Below the pieces are notes generated by a model that did not search any database, was not told where the DNA came from, and worked only from the letters and a program-made list of their open reading frames with translations. The translations under genes and the position numbers were made by a program. A stretch of 64,000 nt of DNA from Phocoena phocoena (taxonomy: Eukaryota > Chordata > Mammalia > Artiodactyla > Phocoenidae). Location: positions 56,110,205-56,174,204 of the forward strand of contig NC_089226.1 in assembly GCF_963924675.1 (NCBI RefSeq). The letters run 5' to 3'. Shown piece by piece: positions 59,701 through 64,000 of this stretch. Positions within the stretch are counted from its first letter, which is position 1, and every line of letters begins with the position of its first letter.

Positions 59701-62645
59701 CAAGAAAAAGTATAACCAAGTCTGTTCCCTTCTTCCATTACCCTTCTTCCACTAGTTTGATGCCAAAAGAAACTTAAATTTAATCATCTTTCCTGCCAGA
59801 GCATTTTAGATATTTCTGTTATAGATTTCAAGGTCTCTGCATCTGTTTTATGCCGTCTCAGTGCCAAACCCAACGGCAGCACTCAGCAAATAAGGCAGTA
59901 TATTGTTTGACTAAAATTTTATAAATTTTTAGGGCTTCCCTGGTGGCACAGTGGTTGGGGGTCCTCCTGCCGATGTAGGGGACGCGGGTTCATGCCCCAG
60001 TCCGGGAGGATCCCGCATGCCGCGGAGCGGCTGGGCCCGTGAGCCATGGCCGCTGGGCCTGCGCGTCCGGGGCCTGTGTTCCGCGGCAGGAGGGGCCCCG
60101 GCAGTGAGAGGCCCGCGTACCGCCAAAAAAAAAAAAATTTTATAAATTTTTACTGTTTTGTACTCTGCTACCCTCTAAATATATTTCAATCTTTTAAAGA
60201 GTTATTCCATCATTTTACTAGAGATTAAAATTGAAGCTGCCAAGAGTTACCAGGAATATTTCTTCTTAGCCTAAAAAGTTCACTATTTACATATTTCCTC
60301 TTAACTGACCCATTAGAATATTTTTCTTCATATCTCTCAAAGGACTTTACATTCTTCCCCACTATTTCTAGAACTTTTTCCTTTCCCCAAACAGGAATTA
60401 AAAATTAACCAGATAAGCCTGTTGTAGTTTGTCACAAATCTGGTAACTCAGAAACACTATTCCTAAGCACTGTTCCTAAATTCCTAACACTGCTCCTAAG
60501 AGCCGTTAGGTTTGGGGAGAATGAAGATAACTCAGATAAACACATTCTTCAACTGAAAAAAATTTTTTTCATGATAATTAGATTCAGGGGTCACTGTGAT
60601 AACTATTTCAACAACCCCCTCCCAAAAATGGTTTTACTCAGTTAGTATTTACCGTTTTAAAATATAATCACTACCCAAAAAAGGGAGAAGTGGAAGAACA
60701 TTAAGTAGAATTACTTTAAATTGAATACAAACATACATCTAAATCAGAAAAAAAAACTAGTGCAAAATAATTATGCTATGAAGATACATAGTTAGAATTA
60801 GTTAATTATAGCTGGAAAATATTTCAACTTAAGCTTTTGTTTTAAAATTAGAAACACTTATTCTAATATATATACATAAGCACAGACACAATATTATTTT
60901 TCACTACCTTTCCCTAACATGAGGAATCATATCTACATAACACTACTATCTTTGTACTAAATGGAGAAAAGTTTTGGGTGAAGAATAGATTTAATGCAAG
61001 AATAACAGTGTTTTTAAAGCATAGGCTTTGCAAAGAGACAGAAAGTTAGAATGGCAGTTACCAGGGACTGGGGAAAGGTGGGAATGCAGAGTTATTGTTT
61101 AATGGGCACAGAGTTTCAGTTTGGGAAGACGTAAAAAGTTCTGGAGCGGGGTTTCCTGGTGGCGCAGTGGTTCAGAGTCCACCTGCCGATGCAGGGGACA
61201 CGGGTTAGTGCCCTGGTCCAGGAAGATCCCACATGCCGCAGAGCGGCTAGGCCCGTGACCCATGGCCGCTGAGCCTGCGCGTCCAGAGCCTGTGCTCCAC
61301 AAGGGGAGAGGCCACAACAATGAGAGGCCCACGTGCCGCAAAAAAAAAAAAAAAAAAAAAAAAGTTCTGGAGCTAGATGGTTGTAATGGCTGTAAAACAA
61401 TGTGAATGTACTTAATGCCAATGAACTGTACACTTAAAAATGGTGAAAATGGTAAATTTCATGTTATCTACATTTTACCACAGTTTTTTTTTTTAAAGCA
61501 GTTTTGGGAGTCAAACAGATCTGGATTCAAATCCCAGTCTTGTCTTTTATTGGCTGTGTGGCCTTGTGCATATTGCTTAACATAAAGCCTCTGTTTTGTC
61601 TCTGAAAATGAAGATATTAAAGCCTAAGGGAGATTAAGGGTAATGCTTATACATACTTTTATATAATGGCCAATAGATGATAGCTTATAAACTTGAGAAA
61701 GGAATCATTTTACACTCTAGATTCTATTATCTAAATCTGGCCCTCTTCAAAAAGTCTGGTAAGAGTTATACAAATTTAAAATAATGGTACTGGCTAATTC
61801 TAACATTAATTAATCGTAATGGCTATTGAGCACTCTGCTGGGGACTTTCCATACCTGATTTAACACTTACAATAACTTTATGATCACATTGAAATAGACA
61901 ATGGAAAAGACTGAGAGGAATTAAAGTAAACTGCTCAAGGTCACAAAAGGTGGTACTATTTAAAATGTTCTATACTGTCACTTCCTTGGGCATAGCCTGG
62001 ATGCTCTCTATAACTGGATAAAATGGCATCCTATGCTTTTCTCAGTCTGAGTAATGCTTACTACACTGTAATGTAATATAGATTCTCAACCTCATCAGTG
62101 TGAGATCCTTGCAGGCGGGGACTGTGTTTTCATTCACTCAACAAATCCTGACAACACCTACTTACAGACTAGCTCTACATATATATGGTGAATAAAACAG
62201 ACAAGGTCCCTTATCCTCATGGAGCTCATGGTCTAATAAGGTGAATAACATTAAACAAATCGACAAAAAGTAGCTAAGTAATTAGAAATTATAGTATGTG
62301 TTATAAAGGAAAGGAAGAGGACCATGACAATAGCAGAGAGCTAATTTCAGTTGGGAGGAGGAAAGAGTCAAGAAAGACCTCTTTGAAGAACTGTCTCATT
62401 AATTTCTATATTCCCAATGTCAAGTGTATTGCTAGTACAGAGAAATTACTCAATAAGTATGATGAATGAATGGACTGACGCTCAAGAAAACTTACCAGTA
62501 GGAGTGGTTACAAGTTTAGTTGTCATAATTGCACCATTACTGCTAACCACCATAATAGGGGAATTGCTACTGGTGGGCAGAGTTGCTGTCACTGGTTTGG
62601 GTAAGATTTTACTTGGTTGAACTTGTTGTGTGATGATTTTAACAC
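26548..62645 (-). CDS. EMSY: EMSY, BRCA2-interacting transcriptional repressor (3' two thirds, 11 exons)
   Basis: EMSY is a nuclear chromatin protein that binds the BRCA2 N-terminal region and is found with SIN3/KDM5A-type repressor complexes. Joined in the order 62496-62645, 59283-59453, 53174-53310, 50532-50705, 48400-48598, 40304-40468, 38423-38578, 34512-34663, 31980-32543, 30513-31013, 26548-26742 (all minus strand), the exons total 2,564 nt: two bases of a split codon, then 853 codons and a TAG stop. I recognise the family from runs such as GVKIITQQVQPSKILPKPV, GRMAATPGAATYVKTTSGS and TQQLPKLQQAPNQPKIYV. All junctions are GT-AG with matching phase and there is no in-frame stop. This part is low complexity: Ser/Thr/Val-rich, then a Gln-rich block, then an acidic tail. 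The ENT domain, which carries the conserved fold, lies upstream of the window. Identification is from remembered family sequence, not a search. Confidence 0.97.
26835..27010 (-). repeat. MIR SINE relic
   Basis: ggcactgtgctagatgctta, cccattttacaaatgaggaa and ggtcacacagttggtcagtg are in antisense MIR order. Confidence 0.85.
27340..27895 (+). repeat. L2 LINE 3' end
   Basis: caaaagccttaccatggatg, ttcttcctggaatactcctc, tcttagctcaaatggttaga and gatgctcaataaatactttc follow the L2 3' region to its natural end. Confidence 0.8.
28095..28275 (+). repeat. MIR SINE relic
   Basis: gctctggctctgacttgctg, gaaaaagtcacttcacttcc and gtgtaaaataagataattag are in MIR order. Followed by an L2 tail with (tgaa)n at about 28387-28406. 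Confidence 0.8.
28610..28860 (-). repeat. MIR SINE relic
   Basis: ctcaaaacaaccctgtgagt, gattcaaatctaggcatttc and ccagaagcttggttcttaat are in antisense MIR order. Confidence 0.8.
29085..29290 (-). repeat. MIR SINE relic
   Basis: ggtactgtgctaggtgcttc, cccattttactgatgaggaa and gtcacacagtgaatggcaaa are in antisense MIR order. Confidence 0.85.
30513..31013 (-). CDS. EMSY: EMSY coding exon W10
   Basis: This 501-nt (167-codon) exon is phase 0 at both ends and encodes VEQPVITQGSSVTKITFEG to KKAEESPAEIIIQ. The acceptor is aatttgttttcag and the donor is gtaaga. The short intron to W9 is 966 nt. The open frame runs past the acceptor side by chance; that read-through is intronic. Confidence 0.97.
31014..31979 (-). 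other. EMSY: EMSY intron W9-W10
   Basis: 966 nt, A/T-rich. No repeat could be assigned apart from short AT-rich runs. No gene. Confidence 0.8.
31980..32543 (-). CDS. EMSY: EMSY glutamine-rich coding exon W9
   Basis: This 564-nt (188-codon) exon, phase 0 at both ends, encodes ALSSHTAFTKHSEELG, an acidic stretch (TEEGEVEEMD), and then a Gln/Pro/Leu-rich region in which about 40 of 160 residues are Gln. The acceptor is ttttttacttag and the donor is gtaacg. It resembles Gln-rich transcription-factor segments, usually disordered. It is the longest EMSY exon here. Confidence 0.97.
32544..34511 (-). other. EMSY: EMSY intron W8-W9 with a GC-richer unique block
   Basis: 1,968 nt. From about 32810 to 33480 the sequence is distinctly GC-richer than the flanks, and no known repeat is recognisable. 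Short frames on both strands overlap and lack a recognisable domain. A sense MIR follows at about 33735-33910. Confidence 0.75.
33735..33910 (+). repeat. MIR SINE relic
   Basis: gtttaaatcctggctctgcc, gcatgagtttcctcatttgt and ttgcaggatcataccaagaa are in MIR order. Confidence 0.8.
34512..34663 (-). CDS. EMSY: EMSY coding exon W8
   Basis: This 152-nt exon encodes SHRSQPQQPSQPQRTLLQH to GAITHIMQQ. The acceptor is ctctattttcag. The donor is gttgta, which departs from the gtragt consensus at +3 and +5 and is the weakest donor of the gene in this window. It is helped by a perfect CAG at the exon end. It enters in phase 1 and leaves in phase 0. Confidence 0.94.
34760..34935 (+). repeat. MIR SINE relic
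   Basis: gagctgtgtgactctgaaaa, tcctcatctgtaaaacggga and gaaggatgagatgagaaatg are in MIR order. Confidence 0.85.
35195..35320 (+). repeat. MIR SINE relic, partial
   Basis: aaagagaactggaccaagag, gctctgccaccaaccagcta and tcacttaaactctg. Confidence 0.7.
35685..35993 (-). mobile_element. CHR-type SINE, long subtype, reversed
   Basis: Reverse copy ending ccactgtgccaccagggaag. Flanked by the 17-bp duplication ctcaatttcaacttttt at 35668-35684 and 35994-36010. It lies in the sense orientation of EMSY. Confidence 0.95.
37331..37372 (-). CDS. EMSY: EMSY alternative cassette micro-exon (42 nt, 14 residues)
   Basis: Between exons W7 and W8 lies a 42-nt open segment with a pyrimidine-rich acceptor (tatccttttcag) and a consensus donor (gtaagt). 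Entered with the lone G from W7 it reads E-RTDEGTEVAFPLL and leaves in phase 1, so it fits W7 and W8 without shifting the frame. W7 can also join W8 directly. An alternative exon is the simplest reading. I believe mammalian EMSY isoforms with this insert exist but cannot check that here. Confidence 0.8.
   Translation of the reverse strand, partial: NALMRGQRLLFPF
37373..38422 (-). other. EMSY: EMSY intron between the cassette exon and W7
   Basis: 1,050 nt, A/T-rich. The plus-strand frame at 37878-38243 is low-complexity Phe/Lys-rich sequence over T/A runs, not a gene. Confidence 0.75.
38423..38578 (-). CDS. EMSY: EMSY coding exon W7
   Basis: This 156-nt exon encodes KEKLESKPRQPTIDLSQMA to VVESELVAEYITT. 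The acceptor is ttttttatacag and the donor is gtaggt, leaving in phase 1 with a lone G. That G is completed either by TC of exon W8, giving Val, or by AA of the cassette exon, giving Glu. Confidence 0.95.
38579..40303 (-). other. EMSY: EMSY intron W6-W7
   Basis: 1,725 nt. A sense MIR is at about 39530-39670 (actctgccactaaccaactg, tcggtttatttatccataat). A minus-strand frame of 141 codons at 39847-40272 has no recognisable features and is judged chance. Confidence 0.75.
40304..40468 (-). CDS. EMSY: EMSY coding exon W6
   Basis: This 165-nt exon encodes SQPVVHVIASRRQDWSEHE to ALLELQQTT. The acceptor is atataaaacag, which has a poor polypyrimidine tract. The donor is gtatga. Both ends are phase 1. 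The preceding intron is the largest in the window, at 7,931 nt. Confidence 0.95.
43508..43831 (+). mobile_element. CHR-type SINE, long subtype
   Basis: Head acttccctggtggcgcagtg, cacaactactga units, ctagagaaagcccg, A/T-rich tail. Flanked by the perfect 17-bp duplication aagatgttctgcaaaag at 43491-43507 and 43832-43848. Confidence 0.95.
45480..46235 (+). repeat. Old interspersed repeat (LINE 3'-end-like), split by a SINE
   Basis: tttaagggaaaaaaagagcc, aatgcatgatcctaatttgg, ttgattttgataactgtatt, aagtatttagaggtaaagga and, after the SINE, cttgcaactttttgtaagtt match a common mammalian repeat that I recognise but cannot name with certainty. Confidence 0.6.
45958..46163 (-). mobile_element. CHR-type SINE, compact subtype, reversed
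   Basis: Reverse copy (ccatggctcacgggcccagc, ccactgcgccaccagagaag). Flanked by cacaggag at 45950-45957 and 46164-46171. The host repeat resumes at gttctttataattttc. Frames of up to 120 codons here are read through the SINE. Confidence 0.93.
46374..46494 (+). mobile_element. Short tRNA-derived cetartiodactyl SINE
   Basis: ggcggtccagtggttaagat, ggcatgggtttgatccctgg and ctaagatcccacatgccctg, with an A-rich tail. Flanked by the perfect 14-bp duplication cctttatccctttc at 46360-46373 and 46495-46508. It is only about 120 bp and distinct from the two CHR subtypes. Confidence 0.9.
48400..48598 (-). CDS. EMSY: EMSY coding exon W5
   Basis: This 199-nt exon encodes VLIKPKPVTFQATVVSEQT, then a Gln/Glu-rich stretch, then a serine run (SSSSSTESSQSSQ). 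The acceptor is gtgttctag and the donor is gtaaga. It enters in phase 0 and leaves in phase 1. The serine cluster is a likely region for phosphorylation or O-GlcNAc; that is inference from composition. Confidence 0.96.
48599..50531 (-). other. EMSY: EMSY intron W4-W5
   Basis: 1,933 nt, A/T-rich. One reversed CHR SINE at 50007-50326; otherwise unassigned. Confidence 0.75.
50007..50326 (-). mobile_element. CHR-type SINE, long subtype, reversed
   Basis: Reverse copy (tttttttggctgtgttgcgt to ccaccgcgccaccagggaag). Flanked by the perfect 14-bp duplication tccaaggggattct at 49993-50006 and 50327-50340. Sense relative to EMSY. The frames at 50042-50227 and 50211-50462 are artefacts of the SINE. Confidence 0.95.
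50532..50705 (-). CDS. EMSY: EMSY coding exon W4
   Basis: This 174-nt (58-codon) exon is phase 0 at both ends and encodes GEKTIQTVPTGAKPAIITA to KIVYGQQGKTQ. The acceptor is tcaatttag and the donor is gtatgc. Because it is symmetric, skipping it would keep the frame. Confidence 0.95.
50706..53173 (-). other. EMSY: EMSY intron W3-W4
   Basis: 2,468 nt. An antisense MIR is at 52470-52700 and a short GT run at about 51955-51971. The rest is A/T-rich and unassigned. Confidence 0.75.
52470..52700 (-). repeat. MIR SINE relic
   Basis: atgtgccaggcactgttcta, acgtacaaatgaggaaatta and cacaagcctaggtttggcta are in antisense MIR order. Confidence 0.85.
53174..53310 (-). CDS. EMSY: EMSY coding exon W3
   Basis: This 137-nt exon encodes TTTKITTIPMTSKPNVIVV to VVTTLLNAG. 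The acceptor is cttctctaag, with an A at the -3 position. The donor is a strong gtaagt. It enters in phase 1 and leaves in phase 0 after GGA. Confidence 0.95.
54060..54880 (+). repeat. L2 LINE relics
   Basis: aatcctggtgtcaatctttg, cagtgcttagcacacactgt, atcctttataatctggcctt and tggcttcctattacctacca resemble diverged L2 segments; probably two pieces. Confidence 0.5.
55767..56116 (+). mobile_element. CHR-type SINE, long subtype
   Basis: Head acttccctggtggcgcagtg, three cacaactactga units, tail of taaa repeats. Flanked by the 9-bp duplication gtcttcctc at 55758-55766 and 56117-56125. Confidence 0.94.
59283..59453 (-). CDS. EMSY: EMSY coding exon W2
   Basis: This 171-nt exon encodes TQATYTRPTVSPSIGRMAA to GGKIISSNIVSG. 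The acceptor is cccttttatag and the donor is gtaggt. Both junctions split a Gly codon after base 1. It has no ATG near its start, so its open frame is visible only from the splice sites and the neighbouring exons. Confidence 0.95.
59932..60133 (+). mobile_element. CHR-type SINE, compact subtype, apparently young
   Basis: Nearly intact body (ggctgggcccgtgagccatg, cctgcgcgtccgg, gaggcccgcgtaccgc) with many CpGs kept. Flanked by the perfect 19-bp duplication aaaattttataaattttta at 59913-59931 and 60134-60152. Confidence 0.96.
61030..61490 (+). mobile_element. L1 3'-end fragment, split by a SINE
   Basis: cagttaccagggactgggga and gagtttcagtttgggaagac before the SINE; ctagatggttgtaatggctg and gaactgtacacttaaaaatg after it. 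Same family as the fragment at 16860-17092. Confidence 0.8.
61147..61358 (+). mobile_element. CHR-type SINE, compact subtype
   Basis: Head tttcctggtggcgcagtggt, body agcggctaggcccgtgaccc, tail of about 24 A. Flanked by the perfect 14-bp duplication aaaaagttctggag at 61133-61146 and 61359-61372. Confidence 0.95.
61500..61680 (+). repeat. MIR SINE relic
   Basis: ggattcaaatcccagtcttg, ttggctgtgtggccttgtgc and gtctctgaaaatgaagatat are in MIR order. Confidence 0.8.
62496..62645 (-). CDS. EMSY: EMSY coding exon W1 (first in window)
   Basis: This 150-nt exon encodes GVKIITQQ through KLVTTPTG. The acceptor is ttctttcaaag and the donor is gtaag. It starts with the last two bases of a Gly codon and ends with the first base of the next Gly codon. 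The missing first base and all earlier exons lie beyond 64000. The translation is Ser/Thr/Val-rich with no charged domain. Confidence 0.95.
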
Positions 62646-63084
62646 CTTTGAAAGAAGAAAGATAAATCTCAGTACAAATTATTTTTAATAACATGTGCTT
62701 TGTATCAACCCAAGAGGGCAGCAGTTACACACATTTACTGAGTCTTGCCTAAAAAGAGGCTTTTGTTCATACTGATGAAAGATATTCTTTTAACTTTTAT
62801 TCCTCAAATTCCTATCTTCCCAAATTTCTCTCATTCAGAAATATAATTAAAATACCACAAAAGCTATTAACAAGTTTTAATGAAAAACAATTTTTCTTTT
62901 GTCTATGATCACATCATATAAGAGCTTTCAAACCAAATTAGCCATTGATCTGAACTTTTACAAACAATCTGTGTTCCATGCAAATACTTGGAATGAAAGA
63001 ACGAGGATAAGAAGTCAAAAATAAAAGCAGGGCAGGAATAGTGATGCAGACATAGAGAACAGACGTGTGGACACAAGGTGGGAA

Positions 63085-63355
63085 GGGGAGGGTGGGATGA
63101 ATTGGGAGATTAGGATTGACATATATACACTACCATGTGTAAAATAGATAGCCGGTGGGAACCTGCTGTATAGCACAGGGAGCTCAGCTCGGTGCTCTGT
63201 GATGACCTAGGTGGGCAGGATTGGGGGGTGGGGGTGAGGGGTGGGAAGGAGGTCCAAAAGGGAGGGGATATATGTATACATATAGCTGATTCACTTCGTT
63301 GTATAGCAGAAACTAACACAATATTATGAAGCAATTATACTCCAATTAAAAAATT
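63085..63355 (+). mobile_element. 5'-truncated cetartiodactyl L1 3' end
   Basis: gaattgggagattaggattg, gggaacctgctgtatagcac, a G-rich stretch at about 63222-63249, and gaagcaattatactccaatt before the A/T tail. Confidence 0.85.
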
Positions 63356-63658
63356 TAATGTAGCTTTTATATATTCTCAATTCTACCAAAGATTTCTCTA
63401 ACCTCTTAAGACTGCAAAGAGCAAGAACATTTTGTTTTTGAACATTTATTTTTAAATTGACTTCTTTTAAAAGTATTTAAATAGCTCACTTTGTCAAAAG
63501 TAAAGAACGCACTATTATTGCACCTACATAAAATATGCATGTGGACAAGAACTTGAAGGCAGTATATAAAAATAAAATTAGAATGTTAGGGTGGTGATGT
63601 TATGGTATTTTTTACATTTTTCAACTTTTTAATTTAAATGTTATTAAGTGTAATAATA

Positions 63659-63702
63659 ACACTTTCAAATGTAACACTTTCAAATGTACACTTTTCAAAT
63701 GT
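63659..63702 (+). repeat. Three-copy 15-bp tandem repeat
   Basis: acactttcaaatgta occurs three times in a row with one inserted T in the third copy. Confidence 0.85.
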
Positions 63703-64000
63703 AAGATGTCCATTTAAAAGAAATCTCTCATGTTAACTACAAATTTAAGTACTAATAATTGTTAACTAAGGAAGGAAATTTTTGGTAACACTTTTTCCCC
63801 ACTAAACTTCACTGAAATAATTCATGGGATAGAATACATTTCAACAGACAACTAAAATTTTTATTACTTTTTTGGATGGTGATTTAGGTTAAGACATTAG
63901 GAAGCAAACAAATTTATTTATTTAATAGCCTTAAATAATTTCAAAATACTTGTAGCCAACAAAGAAGTTAAAATTATGACATCCAGGCATAATTAGGCAA

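Larger units (their letters stand above)
59454..62495 (-). other. EMSY: EMSY intron W1-W2
   Basis: 3,042 nt. Holds two compact CHR SINEs (59932-60133, 61147-61358), an L1 3' end split by the second SINE (about 61030-61490), a sense MIR (61500-61680), and antisense L2/MIR pieces (61820-61950, 62120-62260). No gene. Confidence 0.78.
62646..64000 (-). other. EMSY: EMSY intron upstream of W1 (incomplete)
   Basis: 1,355 nt up to the window edge. No further exon is visible. Holds an L1 3' end (63085-63355) and a three-copy 15-bp repeat (63659-63702). Confidence 0.75.

Overview
The window is mammalian nuclear DNA, most likely cetacean. The diagnostic evidence is eleven copies of the long CHR-type tRNA-derived SINEs (consensus opening gcttccctggtggcgcagtgg, less one base) plus one shorter tRNA-derived SINE. 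These families belong to the whale/hippo/ruminant group, and the two long subtypes seen here, one with a compact 3' half rich in ggctgggcccgtgagccatgg and one carrying repeated cacaactactga units, are abundant in whales and dolphins. I see no ruminant BovB or Bov-A2 elements. There are no bacterial, viral or CRISPR features, and no tRNA or rRNA genes that I can support.

The only functional gene I can support is EMSY (formerly C11orf30), on the minus strand from about 62645 to 26548. EMSY is a BRCA2-binding chromatin repressor. Eleven coding exons, all with GT-AG borders and compatible phases, encode about the last 854 residues of a protein that is about 1,320 residues long in humans. The start codon, the ENT domain and the earlier exons lie beyond position 64000. 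The frame is open throughout. A further 42-nt, phase-preserving segment with good splice sites (37331-37372) looks like an alternative cassette exon adding 14 residues. The 3' UTR probably runs to about 24720.

Layout: 1-24.7 kb is intergenic DNA downstream of EMSY. By known mammalian gene order it should be the EMSY-LRRC32 interval. It holds a PFDN4 retropseudogene with an L1 fragment inserted into it, a dead L1 with recognisable ORF1 and ORF2 endonuclease regions, several old L1M/HAL1-type and L2 blocks, MER5A and MIR relics, and four CHR SINEs. 24.7-26.5 kb is the repeat-poor EMSY 3' UTR. 26.5-62.6 kb is EMSY coding exons and introns, with eight more SINEs, many MIR/L2 relics and a GC-richer unique block at 32.8-33.5 kb. 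62.65-64 kb is intron with one L1 3' end.

Most long open frames in the window are chance, or are read through SINEs and L1s. No new biological system is evident. The points most worth a second look are the EMSY cassette exon next to a weak donor site, the nested retrocopy, the tandem expansion inside one SINE, a short tandem duplication downstream of EMSY, and the very short target-site-flanked L1 insertions.
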